Shown in pieces: positions 18,831-28,173 of a stretch of DNA of 64,000 nt. Below the pieces are notes generated by a model, which saw only the letters and a program-made list of their open reading frames with translations, ran no database searches and was not told where the DNA came from. Both the position numbers and the translations under genes were made by a program. The DNA is taken from contig NZ_JBLZFZ010000001.1 in assembly GCF_050753385.1 (NCBI RefSeq), positions 242,738 through 306,737 on the forward strand, read 5' to 3'. The DNA comes from Pantanalinema rosaneae. Lineage in GTDB: Bacteria > Cyanobacteriota > Cyanobacteriia > Leptolyngbyales > Leptolyngbyaceae. How positions within the stretch are numbered: the stretch's first letter is position 1; every line of letters starts with the position of its first letter.

Positions 18831-19367
18831 CGTGAAAAAAAATTATATTAGCTATTCATCAGTTTAGAGGGATTACTAAATTATTCGTACATTCAAGCTA
18901 TAGAATCTTTTAATATTAGTTGGACTCAGAAAATGTAATAAATAGTGACCCATAACCCATGACAGAGTAGTTGTCACAATGGGTCTAGAACATTTACATA
19001 ACAACCCAGTTCGATGCAAGTGGGGGATAAAAACCAGCAACTCGTTCTAATATTCGAGAGTATTGATGGAGCTAATACTCAATTGTGATATTAAAACCTA
19101 CGAACTATGATTTCCCGATCGAACGTTCAGTCAGTCATTTACAGCAGTCTTTAAATGTGAAGACGAGGAGTGGGGAGTGGGGAATCTTATAGCTTAATCA
19201 AATAAATTTTGCTATCAGGTGGCAAAACAACATCCTACTTCTTAGGAAGTGAAAATCTTGTGAAATTAATCCAAATCAACGATTTTTGCTGAAGCTGTCG
19301 GTTGTCAGGTTGAGAGAAGGTGATTGAGACTTGACTCCCCTGCTCCCAACCTGATCTGGCAAATTGG
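18831..19367. other. Intergenic region upstream of the ethylene-receptor-type kinase
   Basis: These 537 AT-rich bases contain no credible gene. They hold the probable leader/promoter of the minus-strand kinase gene and a stable hairpin at 18947-18985. A small 5-bp hairpin (ACTTC/GAAGT) around 19236 is too weak to call a terminator. Confidence 0.5.
18947..18985 (-). promoter_or_regulatory. Two-stem hairpin in the kinase leader
   Basis: GACCCAT at 18947-18953 pairs with ATGGGTC at 18979-18985, and inside it TGACA at 18960-18964 pairs with TGTCA at 18972-18976 around a 7-base loop. It is 117 bp upstream of the kinase start. It could be a leader RNA structure or a protein-binding palindrome; it lacks a T-run. 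Confidence 0.4.
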
Positions 19368-21122
19368 TTAGCTGGTCGATCGCGGAGTTAGTTTCACAAC
19401 TAGCGGAGAGTCGGGCACCGTTAGGGTTAACTGAGTCGGGGAGGTCACTTGAGCCATAGCATCGGCAGATTCATTCGGTAAATAGGTGGTGGCTTGCTCG
19501 ATCGCCGTATTCAGAGTTAATGTCACCTGATGGCTAGTGACTTGATCCGTACTGGGCACTTCTAACCACAACACCAGATAGAAATCGCCATTCTGCTTTT
19601 GCAACAGGGTTTGCTGGAGATAGTTGGTGTTGCCACTTAAGCGGTAATTCAATGTCCCAGGGGTGAAGTTGGTTTCCGTATCATCCAGTAATTGAATCAA
19701 GTTCTTCACCGCCGTAAAGGCAGGTTTCGGTGAGCCATCATAGCGAAGAATGCCAAAGTTGGCTTCCCCATCGTGGGGAATGGGCTTTTGATCAATCAAT
19801 TCATAGGAGAAGGTACGGTAGATCCCCTGATTGAAATTATTCAGGAACACTCTGGGAATATATTTGCCCTGCACCGCCTCCGACACCGCGCGATCGTTGG
19901 TGGTATCTGCCGTGTGATATCCCGCTTCCGTGGCAATCATCGGCAGGTTACGAAACGGCAGCGATCGTGTACTCATTTCCTGATTCAAATTGCCATTCCC
20001 CGGATAGCTGGGATAGTTATAGGGGTGCATATTGCCATAATCGACCCACTGACTCAGATCACCCATTGCCTGACTGGAATCACCATAGACAAACGATGGT
20101 CCGATAACGGCAATATCCTGAGTTGCCGGATCACTATTGATCTGGTTATAGGTATCCCGCGTAAAGTCACGCAGATAGGCGACCCAGTTATCGCTGGTCA
20201 CGGGTTGACCGTTGCGAGAATACCCACTTTGATACCACAGATCGAATTCATTCAGAATTTCAACCGCTTCAGTCCCCTGTGGAATAATGTTTTTGACAAA
20301 GTTCAACACCTGATAACCCGGTGGCTTAATGTCATAGGAGGCATCCGGTCCCACCCCAATATTGGGATCGATCACGACCGTGGTTTTGATCCCTTCACTG
20401 CCTAACTGATTAATCCGCTGAACCCAGGTGGGATCGCTGCCCCCATCCCGAATATGTTGAATTCCCGCTTCTTGTAGCCGTTGCTTAATCAACGAGAAGT
20501 CGCCGTAAGCGGTGTCGTAGTAGTGCAGGTGAGTATTAAAGCCGATCGAGTCTACAAACGTTGCTGCCCGTTTCGCCGTGTCGGTCACAGTCGCAAATAC
20601 ATCGGAGCCCGTTGGTGATAGATAGGTGGATGGAATGATCTCTTTAATCTGACTATCGCTTGACCACAGCAACTGACAGATCGCATCCCCCGATCGCTCG
20701 TAATACTCCAGTTTAATGTCATAGCTTTGCGCCGCCGCTAAGGTAATCGCGCCGCTATTCTCCGTCACGGCATGATCTGTCCAATTGTCAATCAACAATT
20801 GCCCATTTACCCATAACCTCACACCGTCATCGGCATTCGTGTAAAAAGTATAGGTTTCGGAGTATTGCGGTTGAATGGTTCCCGTCCAGCGGACGGAAAA
20901 ATCGTCCTGCCCGATCGTGGAAGTTGGTGAACCCTGTGCCCAATCAAAATCAACACTGGCATCAACGCGCGTGGCTTGCAACTGATTGAAATTGCGACCG
21001 ACATAATAGCTACCCTGTAGCCCCTGATTTGCCGCACTCGACATGGCTCTAACCGTCAATTCATTCGATGACGCATGCAAGGGCATTGCCACGAAATTCA
21101 GCGAATTAGGTTGTGTAGTCAT
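19368..21122 (-). CDS. PA14 domain and TIM-barrel glycoside hydrolase-like protein
   Basis: About 584 residues from the ATG at 21122; the frame is open upstream to a TTG at 21263 without a convincing ribosome site. The N-terminal third is a PA14 carbohydrate-binding beta-barrel (GLQGSYYVGRNFNQ, RWTGTIQPQYSETYTFYTNADDGVRLW with NGQLLIDNW). The rest is a clan GH-A-like TIM barrel: EILNEFD carries a probable acid/base Glu after the conserved Asn, and IATEAGYH carries a probable nucleophile Glu near the end. A C-terminal beta domain follows. The substrate is unknown. No classical signal peptide is obvious, although the family usually acts outside the cell. Confidence 0.8.
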   Translation of the reverse strand: MTTQPNSLNFVAMPLHASSNELTVRAMSSAANQGLQGSYYVGRNFNQLQATRVDASVDFDWAQGSPTSTIGQDDFSVRWTGTIQPQYSETYTFYTNADDGVRLWVNGQLLIDNWTDHAVTENSGAITLAAAQSYDIKLEYYERSGDAICQLLWSSDSQIKEIIPSTYLSPTGSDVFATVTDTAKRAATFVDSIGFNTHLHYYDTAYGDFSLIKQRLQEAGIQHIRDGGSDPTWVQRINQLGSEGIKTTVVIDPNIGVGPDASYDIKPPGYQVLNFVKNIIPQGTEAVEILNEFDLWYQSGYSRNGQPVTSDNWVAYLRDFTRDTYNQINSDPATQDIAVIGPSFVYGDSSQAMGDLSQWVDYGNMHPYNYPSYPGNGNLNQEMSTRSLPFRNLPMIATEAGYHTADTTNDRAVSEAVQGKYIPRVFLNNFNQGIYRTFSYELIDQKPIPHDGEANFGILRYDGSPKPAFTAVKNLIQLLDDTETNFTPGTLNYRLSGNTNYLQQTLLQKQNGDFYLVLWLEVPSTDQVTSHQVTLTLNTAIEQATTYLPNESADAMAQVTSPTQLTLTVPDSPLVVKLTPRSTS

Positions 21123-21263
21123 GCCAAAACCATCGCGTTTACTTAGAACGCTGACATTTGAATCTAACAATTGTTTTCCCCTCAGAAATAGAGTGAAGTT
21201 TGTCTTGAGGGCAAACGCGGTTTGTAAAGCCCACCTTGGCAGTTTGCCCTTTTTCTTAACCAA

Positions 21264-22482
21264 ACAAACATGTCAATCTAACTAAAGACAGAGAACACCC
21301 AAAAATAAGTATGGTGGGACATAAATGATACAAAGTTGATCAATTTATTCACGCAAAACAGGCATTTGAGAGAAAAAAGTAGACTGATACAGAAACAGAT
21401 TTTCACTATTTCCTTAGGAAACAAAATCGGATTTCGTTCAGGAGAGTTTACCCTCAATGACTGCATGAGCAAATAAATTACACCGATCGCCTGAGCGCGA
21501 GTCAATGGTTGAGAACGGCTATGACACAGCTTGTAGAGCAGGTCAAGCAGCTAAATATTTTAAGCAAATGATTTCCTCCGATTTAGTTGTGTAGGACTTG
21601 CTTAAGGTGTCATCTCTCTAACAGTTGAATTCAGGCAAAATTCAACCATTCATAATAGTCTGGTTAGGGATTATGCACAAGTATTAAATTTATTTTCTTG
21701 ATAGTGATATAAAGTAAGCTACAATCAAGGTAAATAAGCAAACTTATATGGCGATCGCGAAAATATAATTGTTCTCTCCTTCCCCGATCGACTAACAGCT
21801 AAAGTGTCAATCAAGCAATTAATGATCTCAGCCAGGGAAACAATCTAATTTGCTTGAATTCACCCAATTATTGCAATTAAACTGTATAGCGAACCAGGCA
21901 GACTTTGAAACATTTAGGCAATCACCAGCCCAGAGTCCACATTGGCAATGACCAGCCTGTAGCCCCTACCGTTGAACCCATAGCATTTAACCGATTGGCT
22001 TGGTTAGATTACTCGCCATATCGTCTATCGATGCAGTTCCTGTGCCAGTTTGATGTTGCTCCGTGTGCGATCGAGGGCATCCTGCCATCAGGGTAGACTG
22101 CCAACATTAGTGCAAGCGGGACAAAGATCAGTTTGCCCTCCGTTATGCATAGGAGTTGTCCTTATCATCGTTCTCCTGGGGCGGCATCCGTCCCCCAGCT
22201 CATGTAAACTCTGATTTAGCGCGGGCACTACAACAGAAGAGCATTATTTGACAAGCCATAAAACCAGGCAAGTAACGGACAACATCGGCAGCATTACCGT
22301 TATCACAACCCTGTGAGTCCAGAATTTGCGCTCAATCACAGTCTTCGGGTAGCGCAATCACCTCAAACAGCACTGGAAAGAGTCGATTAAAAAATTCAAT
22401 TTCTAATCTGTCACCAATAATTGTTTCATTCTGGGATTTAAATCATAAAATCAAAATCATACATTAGTAGGATACTCAACCT
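21264..22482. other. Gene-poor region, about 1.2 kb
   Basis: No protein with recognisable features, RNA gene or insertion sequence end was seen. Short frames here (for example around 21278-21505 and 21905-22096) have unconvincing composition and no ribosome sites. The region holds the promoter of the glycoside hydrolase gene and that of the gene at 22483. Confidence 0.5.
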
Positions 22483-23094
22483 ATGGCAGTCATGACTAAA
22501 GGAGCAAGAGGTACAGCCGTCAAACAATCAACCCTGGTTGATGCTCACTCGGCTTTACAATCATTACCGGAGAAACAAAAAGAGGAGCTATCGCTTAAGC
22601 AAGCTGTTGCTAAACTCAAAGCCCCCCTGCAAGCTGCACTGGCTAAGGGATATAGTTATCCAGAGTTAGCCGTCATTCTTAAAGACAACGGCATTGTCAT
22701 CAGCGCTGCCACCTTAAAGAACTATGTGCCGGTTGGCAAACGCAGCGGCAAACGACTCTCTAAAGGGACTAAATCTCAATCTGATGTTGCCAGTTTGGGG
22801 CAAGCCGACACAGCCGATGAGGACAGTGTTGGTCAAGGTTCAACCACTACTAAAGGCAGAGCGAGTCAGTCAACTGAAGCCGCTCCAGCCAAGTCACGGG
22901 GTGGCAGAGGGAAGGCAAAGACGACAACTGAAACCGCCGTTAGTTCGGATGAGTCGGAAAGCTCTACCGCTAAACCAACGTCTTCACGCCGGGGCAGCGC
23001 CGCGAAAGCTAGAACCAGTACCAAACAATCCACTGCTGGCAAAGCCAAACCGGCAACCGGTACTCGCACAAAGTCAACTCGGACTCGTAAATGA
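22483..23094 (+). CDS. Hypothetical protein with helix-turn-helix-like N-terminus and basic low-complexity tail
   Basis: The product has 203 residues. Residues about 35-85 are predicted helical; YSYPELAVILKDNGIVISAA followed by TLKNYV looks like a helix-turn-helix seen in plasmid/mobilisation-associated DNA-binding proteins. From about residue 85 on it is low-complexity and rich in Ser, Thr, Lys, Arg and Ala with repeated KxxT/SRRG-type units, resembling histone-H1-like tails. The ATG at 22483 is followed by another start three codons in (MAVM). It stands alone in a gene-poor region. A nucleoid- or DNA-binding role is inference; the exact family was not recognised. Confidence 0.7.
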   Translation: MAVMTKGARGTAVKQSTLVDAHSALQSLPEKQKEELSLKQAVAKLKAPLQAALAKGYSYPELAVILKDNGIVISAATLKNYVPVGKRSGKRLSKGTKSQSDVASLGQADTADEDSVGQGSTTTKGRASQSTEAAPAKSRGGRGKAKTTTETAVSSDESESSTAKPTSSRRGSAAKARTSTKQSTAGKAKPATGTRTKSTRTRK

Positions 23095-24174
23095 GTTAAG
23101 TTCAACTGTTGTACTTGGTGATACAACCGATCGTTACATAGGAGCAATTCGGGGCATGATGGCATAGGCGAATACATGGAACAACGTTTCCAGGATTTCG
23201 CAACCATGACCGAAACCAGGAATTCACTCAGATTTCAACTCATGATTGAGGCTGTTTTCGGGAACATTGTTCATTAGTTCATTCTTCACATCAGCACCGC
23301 CTGATTGAGTGAATGGACGATCGCCCCGATAGCTCCTAGCTACCGATTCATTCATGATCAATGGTTGTTCAAGTCTACTTAGCAGCACTTCGGATTGGTA
23401 ATGGTTAAGATTCCAGCCTTTTCTCCTGTAGTGCTTACTAGATTCAGCCGACAATCTGCTAGATTTGGCTGATCATCGCTAATCGCATCTTTGGAATTGT
23501 GAAAATGTTGGGTTACTCAGGAGCATCTCTCAGCAGGCTCCCCTGGCATCAACCTTTCAACCACACAGGCATTCGTCAATCAAGCGGGGATCTCAACAAC
23601 CCAATTGAATTTCTGTGAATTAATGTATTTCTTGTCTACGTTTAATAGAAAGGCATTACAGATTCTTGCAGGGATGCCGGTTCCACAAGTTTGTCCCACT
23701 TTTAGCTTTAACGTCTTAGATCAAGCGATGAGGTTGACCACGATCGCCATCGTCTTTGCCTAAAACGACTCTATATCAAACGTTAATCCAATCGGGGAGA
23801 TGAAACACCCGTTCTCAGTCACAGGCTGATCATTGCCACCTCAGAAGCACTACCGTAGCATCCTGATAGCTGTCACCGTGACCGCGATCGCCGAACAACC
23901 TTAATTAAACCGTGTGGGAATTCAGTTGTTCCGTCAACTCCAGTTATGCTTTTAACGGCAAAGCGCCAGGTATTGCAGTCCTTCTAATGCCAGCAGAACT
24001 GAGAGTACGGCTGTAAACGTTCCAGCCTTGAGTCACAAGGTAATTGGTTCCTCTAAATAAAACCTGCTTTAGGCACGTCTTCATTCCCGATCGTCTAACT
24101 TGAATACCTTTGATTAACGCTTGATTACCTTTCAATCTATTTAATTGACGTTCACTACCTATGAGTCACTTCCA
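23095..24174. other. Gene-poor region, about 1.1 kb
   Basis: Only short unconvincing frames were seen here (for example 23224-23454 and 23944-24135 on the minus strand). No inverted terminal repeats, tRNA or transposase fragments were recognised. Confidence 0.5.
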
Positions 24175-24510
24175 ATGGAGCCACTCCTGATCTCCGAAGA
24201 CTATGTCTGTTTCTTCAAGTTTTGGTTAGATGGACAAATACAAGCCGGAATGCGCTGGGAGCACAAATTATTTCGTCATTGCCGCACCTTTGACAAAAGC
24301 CATCGTCAGCAGGTCTATTCCCTGGCCTGGGCGTTGATGGAACACCAGATGCAGGTAGTGATTACAGCATCCAAGACAACCTATCAGGTCTGGATCAGCT
24401 TAGACAGCCAACCCACCTTATGCATCGAAGAACATCCCCCTGGAGAAACCGCCGATCCAGATCACGCTAACGTCCATTCACCCAGTGAAATGGTACCTTA
24501 CCCAACCTAA
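24175..24510 (+). CDS. Hypothetical protein, about 111 residues
   Basis: The frame starts at an ATG at 24175 (MEPLLISEDY) or at a TTG ten codons earlier. No Shine-Dalgarno sequence is clear for either. The product is soluble, rich in aromatic residues and His (FFKFWLDGQIQAGMRWEHKLFRHC) and has an acidic Pro-rich tail. No motif or family was recognised. Composition is protein-like, so it is probably real. It precedes, on the opposite strand, the small zinc-ribbon gene. Confidence 0.6.
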   Translation: MEPLLISEDYVCFFKFWLDGQIQAGMRWEHKLFRHCRTFDKSHRQQVYSLAWALMEHQMQVVITASKTTYQVWISLDSQPTLCIEEHPPGETADPDHANVHSPSEMVPYPT

Positions 24511-24618
24511 TCGGACGGCAATCCCTCAATTTGCTATGTACCCAGAACCCCTTGGGTAGGGTCAATTTCTCGGCTAAACCCAACCCGGATACTTTGTGAA
24601 GTTATTTCGTGCGTACCC

Positions 24619-24804
24619 CTACGCTAACACCATAGCAGCAGGGCGTTGGTTTAGTTTGACTAATGCAACTAAGCTGGTTGATGGGCTATAGCCATTCAGA
24701 ATCGAGTTGGGCATTTCTTGCCAGCAGTGACGGCAAAACCAGTAGGTTTGATTGGCTCGAACGTGGCGGAGCATTTGATTAGAACAGCATGGGCAGTTAG
24801 CCAT
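24619..24804 (-). CDS. Small zinc-ribbon-like protein
   Basis: The product has 61 residues. MANCPCCSNQML supplies CPCC and, about 18 residues later, YWFCRHCWQEMP supplies CxxC, giving a four-cysteine zinc-ribbon arrangement; the remaining 30 residues are unremarkable. Proteins with this N-terminal half are, as far as I recall, common in cyanobacteria and without known function. It is on the same strand as, and downstream of, the receiver/cyanobacteriochrome kinase cluster, and could belong to that transcript. Confidence 0.75.
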   Translation of the reverse strand: MANCPCCSNQMLRHVRANQTYWFCRHCWQEMPNSILNGYSPSTSLVALVKLNQRPAAMVLA

Positions 24805-24982
24805 AAAGCCTCTTAAAAAAGGAAAAATTATGAAGCGCAGAATAGATGGAGCGGCAATCGAGTGGTTACTGATTCGTTGGCTGATCTACAATCTGACCCT
24901 AAAGATAAAAAATAAAAAATTGGTAAAAACCCCATCCTTGTTATAGCTTCGTTACAAATCCTAATATGTCTTAAATATCAGA

Positions 24983-25369
24983 TTATGCAGTGCCATCCCA
25001 GCCCAGTAATGTGGAAATTTGCCCAGGCAAGAACACCGGATCGTAGGGATTAGTAATAACTCCTGCCACTTGATACCGCTGTAGTTGCTGGCGATCGAGC
25101 CATTTTGCCCTCGTGGCTAATAGGATGATCGGAATGGCTTGAGTCGCTGACTGCGATCGCAGTTGTTCCAACAGGGTCAAGTGGTGTTGTCCAGCTAACG
25201 GCAAATCCAGCACAATCACATCGGGTTGTTTGAGAGTAGCCTGCTGTAACCCATCGGTTGGTGATGTTGCCGTGAGGACATTCCAGCCCCCCAAATCACT
25301 TAAGCAGGCTTGTACCACCTCCAGCATGTTAGGCTCGTGGTGGATGACCAAAATTGTTTTAGTGGTCAT
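24983..25369 (-). CDS. Degenerate single-domain receiver (pseudo-receiver)
   Basis: The product has 128 residues and aligns end to end with the neighbouring receiver at 25598-25978. It keeps the phosphoacceptor position (Asp55 in VLDLPLAG) and a Thr at the switch position. However, the acidic pair that holds Mg2+ is replaced by His10-His11 (VIHHEPN), and the conserved Lys is Asn107 (ITNPYDP rather than ITKP). It is therefore unlikely to be phosphorylated in the usual way and may act as a binding or decoy partner for the upstream kinase. It is 228 bp downstream of the canonical receiver, with a stable hairpin between them. Confidence 0.88.
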   Translation of the reverse strand: MTTKTILVIHHEPNMLEVVQACLSDLGGWNVLTATSPTDGLQQATLKQPDVIVLDLPLAGQHHLTLLEQLRSQSATQAIPIILLATRAKWLDRQQLQRYQVAGVITNPYDPVFLPGQISTLLGWDGTA

Positions 25370-25476
25370 AATTCAGCTTAGTAAACCCCAGAATCATTCA
25401 AGCTCAAAGGATAGAGAAACTAATCCTGAGATCCCCACGATCGTCCTACCTCTCTCACCTACACGCAGAAAGAGAA

Positions 25477-25510
25477 TTGTGAAGGACATCCAATTCAATA
25501 TCCTTCACAA
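25477..25510 (-). terminator. 10-bp inverted repeat between the two receivers
   Basis: TTGTGAAGGA at 25477-25486 and TCCTTCACAA at 25501-25510 are perfect 10-bp arms around a 14-base loop. Read on the minus strand, the hairpin follows the stop of the canonical receiver by 88 bp and is followed by a pyrimidine-rich tract (TTCTCTTTC) rather than a clean T-run. It may be an attenuating terminator that lowers expression of the pseudo-receiver, or a protein-binding palindrome. Confidence 0.5.
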
Positions 25511-25597
25511 GGCGATGGGATAGATAGATACGTAAGAGCAGGCTAAGGAATAATGGTAAAAAACTGGTAAAGATTTCCTGGCAAATAGAGGAAACTG

Positions 25598-25978
25598 TCA
25601 AACTACCCAGCCCAAAATTTCGGCAATCTCCTCTGTCAGGGTCATCGGTTCGATCGGTTTGGTAATCACACCCGTTACCCCGAGTTGGGCAAACCGATCG
25701 CGATCCGTTGGTAATACCTTAGCGGTTAAAAAAATTACTGGGATCGCCTGTGTGGCAGGATTTGCCTGTAGTTTTTCATAAACTTCAAAGCCATTCATTT
25801 CTGGCATCGACACATCCAGCACGATCGCATCGATCGCGTCTGTCTGGGCAATTTGTAAACCTTCTGCTCCCGATGCCGCCACCCTGGTTTGCCAACCGGC
25901 TAAGTCTTCTAAACACGCCTGGATCAGTTCGCGGAGGCGTTCTTCATCATCGACCACTAAAATCCGTCGAGCCGTCAT
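25598..25978 (-). CDS. Single-domain response regulator (CheY-like)
   Basis: The product has 126 residues and is a complete receiver: Asp10-Asp11 (VVDDEER), the phosphoacceptor Asp55 (IVLDVSMPEMNGF), a Thr in FLTAK and Lys107 in ITKPIEP. There is no output domain, so it would act as a phosphorelay intermediate or by protein contacts. Its start is 2 bp after the stop of the cyanobacteriochrome kinase, which makes it the likely cognate regulator. Confidence 0.95.
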   Translation of the reverse strand: MTARRILVVDDEERLRELIQACLEDLAGWQTRVAASGAEGLQIAQTDAIDAIVLDVSMPEMNGFEVYEKLQANPATQAIPVIFLTAKVLPTDRDRFAQLGVTGVITKPIEPMTLTEEIAEILGWVV

Positions 25979-25980
25979 GA

Positions 25981-28146
25981 CTAATCCTCTCGGGGTAGCG
26001 TAAAGAAAAATGTACTGCCAGCTTCTGGACTACTTTCAGCCCAAATTTGTCCTCCATGCTGCTCAACGATACTACGGCAGATCGCCAACCCTAGCCCCGT
26101 ACCCCCTTTAGACCGGGAATCAGAGGCATCAACCTGCTGAAATCGCTCAAAGATGGTTTCTAGTTTTGCGGGGGGAATGCCGCGTCCTTGATCTTTGACG
26201 GCAAAGAGAATGGCGGGGGAGGGGGAAGATAGGGAGGAGGGGGGAGAACTAGGGGGAGCGATCGCGTCGATCGGTTTAGCACTTAACCAAACGGTGCTAC
26301 CGGACGGTGAAAATTTGATCGCGTTACTTAACAGGTTGGTCAGGGTTTGCAAAATGGCATCGGCGGCTGCCCAAACTGCGATATCCGTCGGCACAACGGT
26401 AAGGGTAATGTGTTGCTGAGTGGCAAGCACCTGCACACTATCCACCGCCTGTTGCATTAAATCGATCGCTGGACACCGGGTTTTCTCTAAAACGGCACGT
26501 CCCGATTCTAAGCGCTCTAAATCTAGAATATCGTTGACCAAATTCACTAAGCGATTGGTGTCAATCAGGGCAATTTCAATCATACGTTGAAATTTATCGG
26601 GCTTTTGATTGTAAATTCCAGTTTTTAATAAGCCTAAAGATAGTTGAATAGCGGCGAGCGGTGTGCGGAGTTCATGACTGACAATTCCGATGAACTCATT
26701 CTTAATTTGCTCAATTTTTTTACGTTCAGTGATATCTAAGACGATCGTTCCTACGGCGATCGCCTGATTAATTTCAGCAAGAATGGGAAAATAGGAAACT
26801 AACCAATCTCGTTGCACTCCTGGTTGGCTGGGTATCGTCCCGGATAATTCTAAATTAGACATGGGCTGTCCAGTGGTAATCACCTGTTGCAGGTTCGATA
26901 CCAGTTCAGTCGCGATCGCTGGAAGGTCTGTATTCTGCTGAGTTAAATGAGCCGCGATCGGTAAACCATTCACGTCGGCTAAGGCTTGATTGATTTTGAG
27001 ATACCGCAGATTTTGGTCGTGAATACTCAAACCAATATTGGCAGTAGAGGCAGCATTAAAAAACCCATCGAGTAACTGCTCCCGTTGCAAAAGTTCCCGT
27101 TGCAGCCTGACGCGATCGGTTAACTCCTGTTGCAGGCGATCGTTTGCCTGGATCAATTCGGTCGTCCGTTCGGCAACTCGCTGTTCTAACTCACTATTCA
27201 GTTGTTGCAGAGCTTGTTCAACTTGGCGGCGCTCGGTCAGTTCGGTCTGGAGTTGGGCAAATAAAGCGGATTGCTGAATGGCAATGCCTGCTTGTGCCGC
27301 TAACTGTTTGAGCAAATCAATTTCTGACGCTTGCCATGCTCGGGCAGCCGCACAATGATGGGCGATTAATAAGCCCCACAGGGTTTCTCCTAACAGAATG
27401 GGTACCACGAGATTTGCCCGCACTTGAAAATTGGACAGCAGATTGAGGTGACAGTCGCTAATTCCTGCCGTGTAAATATCGGCTTTAGCCGTGACTAAGC
27501 CTTGCTGAAACGGTTCAATATAATCCTGACCAAAACAAGGATCATAAATCTCGGTCGATAAAATGGCGATCCATTCACCTCCCACTGATTCCACGGCCAC
27601 CCGACCACTCCAATTAGGGGCAAACTGGAAAATGATCACGCGATCGGTCTGGAGAAACTGACGCACTTCATCCACCGTCGTTTGCAAAATCTCCTGAAGG
27701 TTGAGCGATCGCCGGATCCGGTGCGACATTTCCATAGTCAATCGCTGTTGTTGCACCTGTTGCTGCCATGGTGCCGCCGCAGAGCGATCACCGGCGATCG
27801 AACCATCCGGTTCTGTTCTCTGGCGATGCGGAATGCGTCGAGTTAGCCAATCAATCCCTACCACCACTAGCAGCAATAGCGCTAATTGAGCAATCGCTTC
27901 TAGATACCTCGACGTGAATGGGAAGCGTGGCAACGACCAGACATCATTCATCAGTAATGTTGACAGAACAGCGGCAAGCACCCCTGATCGCCAACCGGCA
28001 TACCCCGTACTGAATATCACAGCCAGATAAAACCAGCCACTCAGACTAGAGGCAAACCACGGTGATAGCCCCAGCGATAGCAACAGGGCGATCGTAGTCG
28101 CACTCAACGCAACCGCGTAAGGTAGAACGTATTGATAGCCCCTCAT
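25981..28146 (-). CDS. Cyanobacteriochrome histidine kinase (DXCF-type GAF)
   Basis: The product has 721 residues. The N-terminus has four hydrophobic helices (about residues 8-105) resembling the DUF4118/KdpD sensor membrane domain. The GAF domain (about 140-300) carries both cysteines of a DXCF cyanobacteriochrome: DPCF near residue 202-205 and, 27 residues later, the canonical chromophore Cys in SDCHLNLL near residue 231. DXCF members bind phycocyanobilin/phycoviolobilin through two thioether bonds and usually switch between blue and green or similar colours. A coiled coil, PAS (about 355-475), HisKA (VSHELRTPLAAI) and HATPase (NLLSNAIKF, DQGRGIP, GTGLGLA) follow. It starts a kinase-receiver-receiver cluster. 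Confidence 0.93.
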   Translation of the reverse strand: MRGYQYVLPYAVALSATTIALLLSLGLSPWFASSLSGWFYLAVIFSTGYAGWRSGVLAAVLSTLLMNDVWSLPRFPFTSRYLEAIAQLALLLLVVVGIDWLTRRIPHRQRTEPDGSIAGDRSAAAPWQQQVQQQRLTMEMSHRIRRSLNLQEILQTTVDEVRQFLQTDRVIIFQFAPNWSGRVAVESVGGEWIAILSTEIYDPCFGQDYIEPFQQGLVTAKADIYTAGISDCHLNLLSNFQVRANLVVPILLGETLWGLLIAHHCAAARAWQASEIDLLKQLAAQAGIAIQQSALFAQLQTELTERRQVEQALQQLNSELEQRVAERTTELIQANDRLQQELTDRVRLQRELLQREQLLDGFFNAASTANIGLSIHDQNLRYLKINQALADVNGLPIAAHLTQQNTDLPAIATELVSNLQQVITTGQPMSNLELSGTIPSQPGVQRDWLVSYFPILAEINQAIAVGTIVLDITERKKIEQIKNEFIGIVSHELRTPLAAIQLSLGLLKTGIYNQKPDKFQRMIEIALIDTNRLVNLVNDILDLERLESGRAVLEKTRCPAIDLMQQAVDSVQVLATQQHITLTVVPTDIAVWAAADAILQTLTNLLSNAIKFSPSGSTVWLSAKPIDAIAPPSSPPSSLSSPSPAILFAVKDQGRGIPPAKLETIFERFQQVDASDSRSKGGTGLGLAICRSIVEQHGGQIWAESSPEAGSTFFFTLPRED

Positions 28147-28173
28147 ACATTTCTCTAAAAAATCTATATTAAT

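Noticed and set aside
21278..21505. 75-residue minus-strand ORF upstream of the glycoside hydrolase
   Set aside because: AT-rich promoter-like region, no ribosome site, no recognisable protein pattern.
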